64,000 bases of DNA from assembly GCF_000423285.1 (NCBI RefSeq), contig NZ_AUHR01000001.1, positions 203,525 to 267,524 of the forward strand, written 5' to 3'. The notes below the pieces were generated by a model. It was not told the origin of the DNA. It did no database searches and saw only the letters and a program-made list of their open reading frames with translations. Positions 1 to 7,965 of the stretch are shown in pieces; within the stretch, counting starts at the first letter, position 1, and each line of letters opens with the position of its first letter. The DNA comes from Laribacter hongkongensis DSM 14985. Its GTDB lineage: Bacteria; Pseudomonadota; Gammaproteobacteria; Burkholderiales; Aquaspirillaceae. A program made the position numbers and the translations under genes.

Positions 1-56
1 GGCTGACGGGCTGACGGGCTGACGGGCTGACGGGCTGACGGGCTGACGGGCTGACG
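1..56. repeat. 8-bp tandem repeat (GGCTGACG)x7
   Basis: Seven perfect head-to-tail copies of GGCTGACG run from the first base of the window to position 56, followed by a partial GGCG. The array is cut by the window edge, so the true copy number is at least seven. It lies beyond the argH terminator and does not encode a recognisable protein in this window. An 8-bp unit is not a multiple of three, so inside a gene copy-number change would shift frame. Confidence 0.9.
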
Positions 57-113
57 GGCGAGAATAGCCGGCAGATGCTGCCGGTCCGGCCATCTGCGCT
101 GGTCTGCGGCACG

Positions 114-135
114 AAAAAACCCGCCGGCCGGCGGG
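114..135 (-). terminator. intrinsic terminator of argH
   Basis: A perfect palindrome CCCGCCGGCCGGCGGG (120-135) is followed on the minus strand by six T residues (A-run 114-119). It sits 27 bases past the argH stop codon in the direction of argH transcription. Confidence 0.85.
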
Positions 136-162
136 TGGGTGCAGAGGAGCCCGGATGCGGGA

Positions 163-1548
163 TCAGGCGTGGGCCAGCCGCTGGCGCCAGCGGGCGATCT
201 GCTCGCGCACCTGCTCGGGTGCGGTCCCGCCGACGTGGTTGCGCTGGGCCAGGCTGCCTTCCGGTGTCAGCACGTCGTAGACGTCGGCCTCGATCAGTTC
301 GCTGAATTCGCGCAGTTCGTCCAGCGGCAGGTCGGCGATGTCGCAGCCCTGCACTTCGGCCAGCTTGACGGTGCGGGCGACGATTTCGTGGCTGTCGCGG
401 AACGGCACGCCCTTTTTCACCAGATAGTCGGCAAGGTCGGTGGCGGTGGCAAAACCCTGCAACACGGCGGCGCGCATGGCTTCCGGCCTGACGGTGATGC
501 CGCGCATCATGTCGGCGTAGATGCGCAGGGTATCGATCAGGGTGTCCACCGTGTCAAACAGCGGTTCCTTGTCTTCCTGGTTGTCCTTGTTGTAGGCCAG
601 CGGCTGCGCCTTCATCAGCATCAGGAGCGCCATCAGGTGGCCGGTGACCCGCCCGGCCTTGCCGCGTACCAGCTCCGGCACGTCCGGGTTCTTTTTCTGC
701 GGCATGATCGAGCTGCCGGTGCAGAAGCGGTCGGCAATGTCGATGAAGCCGACGCGCGGGCTCATCCACAGGATCAGCTCTTCGGACAGGCGCGACAGGT
801 GGGTCATCACCAGGCTGGCGGCGGCGGTGAACTCGATGGCGAAATCGCGGTCGGAGACGGCGTCCAGCGAGTTGTGGCACACGTCGTCGAAGCCGAGCAG
901 TTCGGCAGTGTAGTGGCGGTCGATCGGATAGGTGGTGCCGGCCAGTGCGGCGGCACCCAGCGGCAGGCGGTTGACGCGCTTGCGGCAGTCCTGCATGCGC
1001 TCGGCGTCACGGCCGAGCATTTCTACGTAGGCGAGCAGGTGGTGACCAAAGGTGACCGGCTGCGCCACTTGCAGGTGGGTAAAGCCCGGCATGACCGTGG
1101 CGGCGTTCGGCTCGGCAAGATCCAGCAGGGCAGCCTGCAGGCCCCGGACAAAGCCGACGATGCGGTCGATGGCGTCGCGCAGGTACAGGCGGATGCCGGT
1201 GGCGACCTGGTCGTTGCGGCTGCGGCCAGTGTGCAGGCGCTTGCCGGCGTCACCGATGCGGTCGGTCAGGCGCTTTTCGACGTTCATGTGCACGTCTTCC
1301 AGATCGACGGACCATTCGAAACGGCCGGCGCGGATGTCTTCCAGGATGGTGTGCATGCCGGAGCGGATGGCGTCGAGGTCGGTTTCGGACAGCACGCCGG
1401 CGCGGGTCAGCATCTGGGCGTGCGCCAGCGAGCCCTGAATGTCGAACTCGGCCATGCGTCGGTCGAAATCCACCGAAGCGGTGTAGGTCTTGACCAGTTC
1501 GGCCACCGGCTCGGCAAAGCGCCCGGACCAGGCTTTGTTGTCATTCAT
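163..1548 (-). CDS. argH: argininosuccinate lyase
   Basis: Cleaves argininosuccinate to arginine and fumarate, the last step of arginine biosynthesis, in the cytoplasm. The 461-residue product has the normal family length and the fumarase/aspartase superfamily signature [12 protein letters not shown], plus the expected N-terminal SGRF segment and the HTGRSRNDQ substrate-binding segment. The reading frame is open upstream to 1587, but the ATG at 1548 is chosen because it is preceded at seven bases by GGGAG and gives the family's usual beginning ([11 protein letters not shown]). It is monocistronic: a terminator follows and the DUF3460 gene diverges upstream. Identification is secure. Confidence 0.97.
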   Translation of the reverse strand: MNDNKAWSGRFAEPVAELVKTYTASVDFDRRMAEFDIQGSLAHAQMLTRAGVLSETDLDAIRSGMHTILEDIRAGRFEWSVDLEDVHMNVEKRLTDRIGDAGKRLHTGRSRNDQVATGIRLYLRDAIDRIVGFVRGLQAALLDLAEPNAATVMPGFTHLQVAQPVTFGHHLLAYVEMLGRDAERMQDCRKRVNRLPLGAAALAGTTYPIDRHYTAELLGFDDVCHNSLDAVSDRDFAIEFTAAASLVMTHLSRLSEELILWMSPRVGFIDIADRFCTGSSIMPQKKNPDVPELVRGKAGRVTGHLMALLMLMKAQPLAYNKDNQEDKEPLFDTVDTLIDTLRIYADMMRGITVRPEAMRAAVLQGFATATDLADYLVKKGVPFRDSHEIVARTVKLAEVQGCDIADLPLDELREFSELIEADVYDVLTPEGSLAQRNHVGGTAPEQVREQIARWRQRLAHA

Positions 1549-1586
1549 GTGTGACTCCCGTTGCTGCATGCGAAACGAAAACGACA

Positions 1587-1679
1587 AGTATAAGACCTTT
1601 CAAGCCGTGCCGTACCGCCTTCATGACTGGCGCAAACGGTCCATGCCGTCACATGCCATTACGCTGATTGGGCTACAAT
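1587..1679. promoter_or_regulatory. candidate divergent promoters, argH / DUF3460 gene
   Basis: The 163-base gap between the divergent starts contains TACAAT at 1674-1679 (plus strand, 33 bases before the DUF3460 start) and TATACT on the minus strand (1587-1592, 39 bases before the argH start). Both resemble -10 boxes; no convincing -35 box is seen for either, so this is a weak call. Confidence 0.3.
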
Positions 1680-1711
1680 CCGCCGCACTGCACAGGAAGA
1701 GGAGAGCCATC

Positions 1712-1897
1712 ATGGCCATGTACCAGTCAGACTACACCCGCTTCATGAATGAATTTCTGGAGCAAAACCCGCAGGTCCAGGCCGAGCGTCTGAAGCTGCG
1801 CCAGACCTGGTGGGATCGCCCGCAGGACCTGGACGAGCTGGCGCGTTTTGCCGCGTCGCGCGTACCTCCGCGGCCGTACGCCTACCAGCCGGACTGA
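1712..1897 (+). CDS. DUF3460 family small protein
   Basis: A 61-residue acidic/aromatic protein (MAMYQSDYTRFMNEFLEQ...) matching the DUF3460 family of short proteins found mainly in betaproteobacteria; its function is unknown. The family hallmarks visible here are the N-terminal Y-S-D-(Y/F)-T-x-F-(M/I) segment, a central K/R-x-x-WWD motif and a proline-rich end. There is no signal peptide or membrane segment, so it is probably cytosolic. The ATG at 1712 is supported by a purine-rich site (AGGAAGAGGAG) just upstream; the second ATG two codons later is possible. It is monocistronic, with a strong terminator 25 bases past the stop. Confidence 0.85.
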   Translation: MAMYQSDYTRFMNEFLEQNPQVQAERLKLRQTWWDRPQDLDELARFAASRVPPRPYAYQPD

Positions 1898-1921
1898 ACG
1901 GCCGGTCCTTGCTGCATCCGT

Positions 1922-1953
1922 CACGCCCCCGCCTTGCGGGGGCGTGGTGTTTT
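1922..1953 (+). terminator. intrinsic terminator of the DUF3460 gene
   Basis: Perfect 11-bp arms CACGCCCCCGC / GCGGGGGCGTG around a three-base loop (1922-1946), followed by GTGTTTT on the plus strand. Confidence 0.85.
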
Positions 1954-2139
1954 GGGCCCCGGCCAATTGGTCCGACCGGCACCGCCCATCGAAAATGCAT
2001 AAATCAACAGACCAAAGGATGCCAAATTCGGGGTCACGGTCTTGCCCTCCGGCAAGCATTTCGACTACTCACTAAGACAAAGCAAATGATTTGAGCGGGA
2101 TCCGCCCTCCTTTGCGCGGACACGCGATGCGAGGTGTTC

Positions 2140-3822
2140 ATGAATCGGGGCTTGATACGGCTTGGCCTGCAAAGCAAGATGCTGTTGCTGTTCATGGTGA
2201 TCAATCTGGTCGGGATCGTCGGCTATTCTTGGCTGATCTACCTGGACCGGGAGCAGGCCATCTTCCACCACCACGACGGCCTGCTGCATGTTGCAGTCAT
2301 CGGCCTCAAGATTATCGTCATTGCACTGGTGCTGACCTGGCTCGTGGCGCGCAACCTCACCCGCCCCTTGCGTGAGCTGCTGCATGTCACCCAGCGCATT
2401 GCCAATGGTGACTACCGCCTGCGGGTACCCGTCCACCGTCCGGACGAAATCGGCCAGCTGGCCGACAGCCTCAACCGCATGGGCGAAGCCATCGCCACCC
2501 GGGAACGCGACCTGCGCAACCAGGCACTCCAGGACGAGCTGACCGGTCTTGGCAACCGCAAGGCCCTGCAACAGCAGCTGACCCACCTCGAAAGCGTACC
2601 CGACACCCGCGTACTGCTGGTACTGGTCCACATTGACCGCATGTGGGTCATCAATGACCTGCTCGGATTCGAGGCCGGCGACATTGCCCTGCGCCTGACC
2701 GCCCGCCGGCTGGAAAGGCTGCCGCTGGACCATACCGTGTGTTTCCGCATGAGCGGCAACGTGTTTGCCCTGCTGGTCTGCAACAGCCAGCAGGCCGAAG
2801 CCGACATCTCCGAGCTGCTGATCCGCGAGCTCGAAGGCACTCCCCTGCGCGTGGATGAGCACCAGGTCGACCTGAGCATCACGCTGGGACTTGCCGGTTA
2901 TCCACAGGCAGACGGACGCGGAGACATCAGCCAGCTGTCGCACTATGCCGAGGTGGCACTCTATGCCGCCAAGCACCAGCACCGGCAATGGGCCGAATTC
3001 AACCCGCTGGAACGCGAGCGCCACCACACCAAGCTCAGCCTGCTCGGTGAACTGAAACGCGCGCTGGCCAACCAGGAACTGCAGGTCCACTACCAGCCGC
3101 AGGTCGAGCTGATCACCGGCCATCCGATGCAGGCCGAAGCACTGATCCGCTGGAAGCACCCCCAGCGCGGCTGGGTGGCGCCCTCCGAATTCATCCCGTT
3201 TGCCGAAGAAACCGGCCGCATCCGCCAGCTCACCGACTGGATGCTGGACGCCGTCTGCCAGCAGGTGGCCGACTGGCGCCGGCAGCTGATCCCGCTCCCC
3301 GTCTCGGTCAACATCTCCATGTGCGACCTTGCCGATCCGGCCTTTGCCGGCCGGGTACTGGGCAAGCTGGCTGCACACTCGGCCTCGCCATGCGACCTGT
3401 GCCTGGAAATCACCGAATCCGCCCTGATGGCCGAGCCGGAACGGGTTCTGCACACCCTCAAGGAACTGCACCGGGCCGGATTGCGGATTTCCATCGACGA
3501 CTTCGGCACCGGCTACTCGTCACTGGCCTACCTGTCGCGCCTGCCGGTCGACGAACTCAAGATCGACCGCGGCTTCCTGACCGACCTGACCCCGCACAAC
3601 CGCTCCATCGTGCGCTCCATCGTCAGCCTCGGGCACGCGCTGGGCCTGTCGGTAATTGCCGAAGGCGTGGAAACCACCGAGGTATACCAGGAAATGCAGC
3701 ATGCCGGCTGCGACCTCGCCCAGGGCTACCTGATTGCCCGGCCGCTGCCGCTGGCCGAATTCGAGACCTGGCGCCACCGCATGCGCAACGGCTTTGTCGT
3801 GCTGGAGGCCGACCGCCGCTAA
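2140..3822 (+). CDS. membrane HAMP-GGDEF(degenerate)-EAL protein, probable c-di-GMP phosphodiesterase
   Basis: A 560-residue inner-membrane signalling protein. Two hydrophobic segments (about residues 14-35 and 51-70) flank a very short periplasmic loop; a HAMP-like linker follows (71-125), then a GGDEF-fold domain (about 132-290) and an EAL domain (about 300-540). The GGDEF motif is replaced by SGNVF (205-209), so diguanylate cyclase activity is unlikely. The EAL domain keeps E333-A-L, N391, E423, the DD pair 453-454 in DDFGTGYSS, K474 and E508 in EGVE, so hydrolysis of c-di-GMP to pGpG is expected. The ATG at 2140 is preferred over an in-frame GTG two codons earlier because GAGG lies five bases before it. 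No partner gene is adjacent. The degenerate GGDEF may act as a regulatory GTP-binding module, as known for related proteins. Confidence 0.9.
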   Translation: MNRGLIRLGLQSKMLLLFMVINLVGIVGYSWLIYLDREQAIFHHHDGLLHVAVIGLKIIVIALVLTWLVARNLTRPLRELLHVTQRIANGDYRLRVPVHRPDEIGQLADSLNRMGEAIATRERDLRNQALQDELTGLGNRKALQQQLTHLESVPDTRVLLVLVHIDRMWVINDLLGFEAGDIALRLTARRLERLPLDHTVCFRMSGNVFALLVCNSQQAEADISELLIRELEGTPLRVDEHQVDLSITLGLAGYPQADGRGDISQLSHYAEVALYAAKHQHRQWAEFNPLERERHHTKLSLLGELKRALANQELQVHYQPQVELITGHPMQAEALIRWKHPQRGWVAPSEFIPFAEETGRIRQLTDWMLDAVCQQVADWRRQLIPLPVSVNISMCDLADPAFAGRVLGKLAAHSASPCDLCLEITESALMAEPERVLHTLKELHRAGLRISIDDFGTGYSSLAYLSRLPVDELKIDRGFLTDLTPHNRSIVRSIVSLGHALGLSVIAEGVETTEVYQEMQHAGCDLAQGYLIARPLPLAEFETWRHRMRNGFVVLEADRR

Positions 3823-3849
3823 AAAAACACCGCGCCCAAGAGCGCGGTG
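3821..3849 (-). terminator. intrinsic terminator of the metallo-hydrolase gene
   Basis: Arms CACCGCGC / GCGCGGTG (3828-3835 and 3842-3849) are followed on the minus strand by seven T residues (A-run 3821-3827). It overlaps the stop codon of the convergent EAL gene. The plus side has no T-run, so it mainly serves the minus-strand gene. Confidence 0.8.
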
Positions 3850-3877
3850 CAGGGAGCCTGCCTTCAACCGGCAATCA

Positions 3878-4975
3878 TCAGCAACCCTTGTCGCACTTCG
3901 GGTCCGGGTTCCGGGTCAGGATGCGCACCAGCAGACCACGGGCTTCACGTACGGCATCAGAGCCGGTCGACAGCACCTTGCCGTCTACCGGAGCGGTGTA
4001 TTCCTTCACCACATCGCCAAAACGGTTGAGCTGTACGGCCACTTTCTGGCCCTTTTTCACGTCGTCACCGAGCTTGACCAGCACTTCGGCATAACCGCCC
4101 TGGGTGGCGCGCACGTTGGCCATGTCATTGCCGAAATAGGTCTTCTGGGTCTTGGTGGTCCGGCCGATCTTGCCGCTGATCATGCCGAAATCGATCATCA
4201 CGTTGCGGGTGCCTTCCACGCCACGGCTGACCATGTCCGGGTCAAAAGCACGCGGATTGCCCAGTTCGACCGTCATGGCCGGAATGCCGGCTGACACGAA
4301 TTCGGTCTCGGTCGAGCCCTTTTCGCCCGGATCCTTCTTGATCTGGTCTGCCGGGAACAGTTCGGCCATGCGCACCACGACCGGATTGCGGTAATCGGCG
4401 TAGATGAAGAACGGGAAGGTGGTGCCGGTGGACTGGGTGTGCATGTCGATCAGCACGTCGGCGTTACCCTTCCACAGGTTGTTCCACATGCGGTAGGCGT
4501 GCTGCTCCTGGGCGGTGCCGTCGGCCTTGCCCGGGAACAGGCGGTTGAAGTTCTGGCTGAAACCGCCGTCGTTGTAGCCTTCCCACTCGCGGGTAATGCG
4601 GTTGATGGCATTCGGGTTGGAGCCGGTCACGCCGATCACGGTGCCGGTCAGCTTCTGCGGATCAATGCCGGCCATGACTTTCTGCACCACGCGCACGCCG
4701 TTCACTTCGTCGCCGTGGTTGCCGCTGTTGAGCACCAGTTTCTTGCCGTCCTTGGCACCCTTGGCCACCACCACCGGTACGTAGAACGTTTCGCCGATAC
4801 CGTTCTCGCTGCCCTTGAAGAAGAAGCGGTGGGTCTTGCCGGCAGCCAGGTCGCTGACGTCAAGCTTGCTGATCACCGGTACACCGTCGATCTTGTCGCC
4901 AGTGAATTCAGTCGCAGCCAGGGCCGGAACACACAGGGTCATGCCGACAGCGGTCGCAATCAGGGTCTTCTTCAT
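3878..4975 (-). CDS. periplasmic succinylglutamate desuccinylase/aspartoacylase-family metallo-hydrolase
   Basis: The 365-residue product begins with a clear Sec signal peptide (MKKTLIATAVGMTLCVPALAA), so it acts in the periplasm. The body belongs to the AstE/AspA branch of the M14 zinc peptidase fold: NSGNHGDEVNG supplies the H-x-x-E zinc ligands, and DMHTQS supplies the third ligand histidine. The C-terminal part (about 280-350) resembles the barrel-sandwich domain often fused to this family. The substrate is unknown; members cleave N-acyl amino acids or small peptides. The last residues include two cysteines (PKCDKGC), which could form a disulfide. GGAG eight bases before the ATG supports the start. 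The gene stands alone with its own terminator. Confidence 0.8.
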   Translation of the reverse strand: MKKTLIATAVGMTLCVPALAATEFTGDKIDGVPVISKLDVSDLAAGKTHRFFFKGSENGIGETFYVPVVVAKGAKDGKKLVLNSGNHGDEVNGVRVVQKVMAGIDPQKLTGTVIGVTGSNPNAINRITREWEGYNDGGFSQNFNRLFPGKADGTAQEQHAYRMWNNLWKGNADVLIDMHTQSTGTTFPFFIYADYRNPVVVRMAELFPADQIKKDPGEKGSTETEFVSAGIPAMTVELGNPRAFDPDMVSRGVEGTRNVMIDFGMISGKIGRTTKTQKTYFGNDMANVRATQGGYAEVLVKLGDDVKKGQKVAVQLNRFGDVVKEYTAPVDGKVLSTGSDAVREARGLLVRILTRNPDPKCDKGC

Positions 4976-5190
4976 GGGTCATCTCCGTTATTTGGAACGA
5001 AAAATTGCAAAAACATGCCAGAAAAGGCATTTGCTTTGCTTTTCGGCACCAATCTAGAGAATTATCCCAAGTTTGATATTGCGAAAAATCAAGTTCACCA
5101 CCGGAAACAAGCATGGACATGCTTCACTTCGTTGAGGCCGAGCAACCCATCGTCCTTTTCGATCAATGACTTAATGTATCAGAAAACGAC

Positions 5191-5221
5191 ACGCCCCCGT
5201 CAGAGAGACAGGGGCGTTTTT
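5191..5221. terminator. terminator-like hairpin, possibly bidirectional
   Basis: ACGCCCC (5191-5197) pairs with GGGGCGT (5211-5217), with an inner GTC/GAC pairing. On the plus strand the stem is followed by TTTTT; on the minus strand by GTCGTTTT. It can terminate the minus-strand CNP1 gene, but the better T-run is on the plus strand, where no protein gene lies upstream. Confidence 0.65.
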
Positions 5222-5252
5222 GACCAGCGGCAAAAACATCCAAACAGACGGT

Positions 5253-5768
5253 TTAACCCGCCCGTGATAACAGTTTCCGGGCTTCGTCCGCCGAATCCAC
5301 CGGGTAGCCACGCTCGGGGCAGAAGATTGCCCGGTCCAGCTGGACCTGCGGCACATGGCCCGGAATCATCTTCTGCCACCCGGCACGCGGATTGACGCGC
5401 CAGCTGGCGGTCTCCGGGCGGCCCGTGGCAAAGCGCTTCCACTCGCGGGTGGCGCAGCGGACACCTTCAACCATGTAGTTCTGGGCACCTTCCGGGCTGA
5501 CCACTTTCAGGGCATAGCGCACGGTGCCGTCACCGGGCAGGGTGATCGAGGACGCCGACACGTAAAAACGGTTGTCGCTGACCCGGCCGGCATCAAACGG
5601 TTTCCAGTCGTCAGCAGCGGGCCAGGCCGGCAGCTCGGCAGCGGATTCCTGCCACGGCGCTTTTTCTTCCCAGTCGCCCTGGAAATTTCGCGGGCCATCC
5701 GGGCGCGCAAGGGCGACGGACGACACGGCACACGCGAGGGCAAGGCAGATCAGGCGGGGGAAGGACAT
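5253..5768 (-). CDS. CNP1-like family protein (exported)
   Basis: A 171-residue protein with an N-terminal signal peptide (MSFPRLICLALACAVSSVALA), hence periplasmic or envelope-associated. The rest resembles the CNP1-like family, named after cryptic neisserial protein 1: a W-rich segment near the N-terminus (GDWEEKAPW), a central beta-rich region and two cysteines near CATREW and FCPERGYP. The biochemical role of the family is unknown. The ATG at 5768 lies inside the end of the upstream NRDE gene (19-base overlap), with GGAG eight bases ahead, indicating translational coupling with that gene. Confidence 0.75.
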   Translation of the reverse strand: MSFPRLICLALACAVSSVALARPDGPRNFQGDWEEKAPWQESAAELPAWPAADDWKPFDAGRVSDNRFYVSASSITLPGDGTVRYALKVVSPEGAQNYMVEGVRCATREWKRFATGRPETASWRVNPRAGWQKMIPGHVPQVQLDRAIFCPERGYPVDSADEARKLLSRAG

Positions 5769-6526
5769 GAACGGGGCTCCAGACGGAATTGAAACGGACG
5801 CCGCCGGTCGGGGCGGCCGGCGTACCAGGATTGTTCGGTGAAGCGTACCCGACCTTGTGCATCGACCACCAGAAAACTGCTGGCCCGTGTGCCGTAGTCG
5901 CGGCCGGCGATGAATACCGGTGACAGCAGCCGCTCCAGCCCGGCACCGACACCGGTGTTGGGCAGCTGCGCCAGCGGCGCTTCCTCGCGGTCGGCCAGCC
6001 ACTCGAACACGCTGTCCTCGGCGGGCAGGCGCGCCAGCCCGCGCAGGTGGCTGTTCAGGCGCTCCACCTTGGGCCAGCCGGCGTCAGGCCGGCCATTGCT
6101 GATGCCGTGGATGCCGCGTGTCAGCCGGCGCAGCTCCCGCGTCGGGCTGTGATAGACATACAGCGCATCCACCCGGCCGAACACCAGGTTGAACGGGGCG
6201 AAGTCTCCGCCATGCCGGCTCAGCCAGCCGGTAAAATCCGTCAGCGGCCCTTCGCTGGTCAGGAAGTGCGTCACCAGTTCGCCACGGCTGCGCCGGCCGG
6301 CATACCGGCGGCCGTCCCGCACATTGGTCACGGCTGCCAGGCGGCCGTCACGGTGGATGGCCAGCCAGCCACCGCCGGCTTGCAGGTCGCGCCCTCCCAG
6401 AATGCCGGGCTGGTCGTCCCACCAGTCAACAGGCGCGCTCGGGCGCGCGTACTGCTCGTCACGGTTGGCAAGCAGCACCAGCGGAAAACCGGGGACGGCA
6501 TGGCAGGCAAGGGCGATCAGGCACAT
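5750..6526 (-). CDS. NRDE family protein (TANGO2-like)
   Basis: A 258-residue cytosolic protein whose N-terminus MCLIAL...LLANRDE carries the defining N-R-D-E motif and the Cys2 that is nearly invariant in the family. Family members are Ntn-hydrolase-like and related to eukaryotic TANGO2; no bacterial substrate is established. Further conserved pieces visible are GGRDLQAGGGWLA and THGISNGRPD-like (here IHGISNGRPD). The ATG at 6526 is chosen because Cys must be residue 2; no good ribosome site precedes it, so the message may be leader-short. It diverges from tusA across 75 bases and overlaps the CNP1-like gene at its 3' end. Confidence 0.85.
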   Translation of the reverse strand: MCLIALACHAVPGFPLVLLANRDEQYARPSAPVDWWDDQPGILGGRDLQAGGGWLAIHRDGRLAAVTNVRDGRRYAGRRSRGELVTHFLTSEGPLTDFTGWLSRHGGDFAPFNLVFGRVDALYVYHSPTRELRRLTRGIHGISNGRPDAGWPKVERLNSHLRGLARLPAEDSVFEWLADREEAPLAQLPNTGVGAGLERLLSPVFIAGRDYGTRASSFLVVDAQGRVRFTEQSWYAGRPDRRRPFQFRLEPRSCPSPA

Positions 6527-6601
6527 GGCAGCAACAGGGCGGGAAATCAGTGGCAAGGGTAGAATACCCGCGTTTTTCGTTTCGTCCCAAGACTCTACGT
6601 C

Positions 6602-6832
6602 ATGAACCCAGACCAGACTCTCGACGTCAGCGGCCTGTCGTGCCCGCTGCCCATGCTGCGCGCCAAAAAGGCGCTGGCCACCCTGCAAAGCGGTCAGGTG
6701 CTGGAAGTGATTGCCACCGACCCGGCAGCACCCGGTGACTTTGACGCGTTCTGCCGCCAGACCGGCAATGTCCTGCTGCTGTCGGATACCCGCCCTGACG
6801 GCAAGTTCCGCATCGTCCTGCGCCGCAAATAA
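6602..6832 (+). CDS. tusA: TusA-family sulfurtransferase
   Basis: A 76-residue protein with the family's CPxP motif ([15 protein letters not shown]), Cys14 being the persulfide-carrying residue. TusA proteins relay sulfur, for example from IscS toward tRNA 2-thiouridine synthesis or molybdenum cofactor. The whole protein is the IF3-C-like two-layer fold, of normal length. It lies 25 bases before pyrC on the same strand, so co-transcription is likely although no functional link is known. The paralogue relationship (TusA versus YedF/SirA-like) cannot be settled from the sequence alone. Confidence 0.85.
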   Translation: MNPDQTLDVSGLSCPLPMLRAKKALATLQSGQVLEVIATDPAAPGDFDAFCRQTGNVLLLSDTRPDGKFRIVLRRK

Positions 6833-6857
6833 TCCCCACCGCCCAGCGAGCCTGCCC

Positions 6858-7895
6858 ATGCACACCCTGACGCTTACCCGTCCCGACGACTGGCACCTGC
6901 ACCTGCGCGACGGCGAGGCCCTGGCGGCCGTCGCGGCCTACAGCGCCCGCGAATTCGCCCGCGCCATCGTCATGCCCAACCTCAAGCCGCCGGTCACCAC
7001 CGTAGTCCAGGCTGCGGCCTACCGCGAGCGCATCCTGGCCGCCCTGCCGCCCGGCGGACCAGCCTTCGAGCCCCTGATGACGCTCTATCTCACCGACAAC
7101 ACGCCGCCGGCAGAGATCGACCGCGTGGCCGAATCAGGCTTTGTGCACGCGCTCAAGCTCTATCCGGCCGGCGCCACCACCAATTCGGATGCCGGCGTCA
7201 CCAGCCTGTCAGGCTGCCTGCCCACGCTGACGCGCATGGCTGAACTGGGTGTCCCGCTGCTGGTGCACGGCGAAGTCACCGATCCGCAGATCGACGTGTT
7301 CGACCGCGAAGCGGTATTCATCGACACCGTGCTGCAACCGCTGCTGGCCGAACTGCCGACGCTGCGCGTGGTCATGGAGCACATCACCACCCGCCAGGCC
7401 GCCGAATTCGTGCTGGCCGCCCCGGACAACATCGCCGCCACCGTCACGCCGCAGCACATGCTGATGAACCGCAACGCCCTGTTTACCGGCGGCCTGCGCC
7501 CGCATCACTACTGCCTGCCGGTGCTCAAGCGCGAGGAACACCGCGCCGCCATCGCCCGTGCCGTGACCTCCGGCTCGACCCGGTTCTTTCTCGGCACCGA
7601 CAGCGCCCCGCATGCCCGCCATGCCAAGGAAGCCGCCTGCGGCTGCGCCGGCATTTTCAGCGCCCACGCTGCCCTGCCGCTGTACGCTGAAGCCTTCGAG
7701 GACGCCGGCGCACTCGACAGGCTGGAAGCCTTTGCCAGCTTCAATGGCCCGGATTTTTACCGGCTGCCGCGCAATACCGGCACGGTCACGCTCAAGCGCG
7801 AAGAATGGACCGTCCCGGCCAGCCTGCCCTACGGCAACGACACGCTGGTTCCGCTGCGCGCCGGTGAAACCCTGCGCTGGCAACTGGCCGGCTGA
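6858..7895 (+). CDS. pyrC: dihydroorotase (class II)
   Basis: Interconverts carbamoyl-aspartate and dihydroorotate in pyrimidine synthesis. The 345-residue enzyme has the metal-binding [10 protein letters not shown] near the N-terminus, the lysine that becomes carboxylated in [14 protein letters not shown], metal-ligand histidines in LVHGE and VMEHITT, and the catalytic aspartate in GTDSAPH. Length and motifs are those of the class II (E. coli-like) homodimer. The start at ATG 6858 is set by the family N-terminus; the reading frame is open further upstream through the tusA gene but that is not translated product. A strong bidirectional terminator follows at 7915. Confidence 0.97.
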   Translation: MHTLTLTRPDDWHLHLRDGEALAAVAAYSAREFARAIVMPNLKPPVTTVVQAAAYRERILAALPPGGPAFEPLMTLYLTDNTPPAEIDRVAESGFVHALKLYPAGATTNSDAGVTSLSGCLPTLTRMAELGVPLLVHGEVTDPQIDVFDREAVFIDTVLQPLLAELPTLRVVMEHITTRQAAEFVLAAPDNIAATVTPQHMLMNRNALFTGGLRPHHYCLPVLKREEHRAAIARAVTSGSTRFFLGTDSAPHARHAKEAACGCAGIFSAHAALPLYAEAFEDAGALDRLEAFASFNGPDFYRLPRNTGTVTLKREEWTVPASLPYGNDTLVPLRAGETLRWQLAG

Positions 7896-7914
7896 TCCGC
7901 CGCCTTGCCGATGC

Positions 7915-7945
7915 AAAACGGGCTGCCCATCAGGCAGCCCGTTTT
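7915..7945. terminator. bidirectional terminator between pyrC and rhlE-like gene
   Basis: Perfect 13-bp arms AAAACGGGCTGCC / GGCAGCCCGTTTT around a five-base loop, giving a T-run in both directions between convergent genes. Confidence 0.92.
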
Positions 7946-7965
7946 CATGCTGTGTACCGGCCGGA

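Noticed and set aside
139-1554. 471-codon open frame on the plus strand opposite argH
   Set aside because: It mirrors argH almost exactly; the translation is rich in His, Gln, Val and Gly without domain features. Such antisense frames are common in high-GC DNA.
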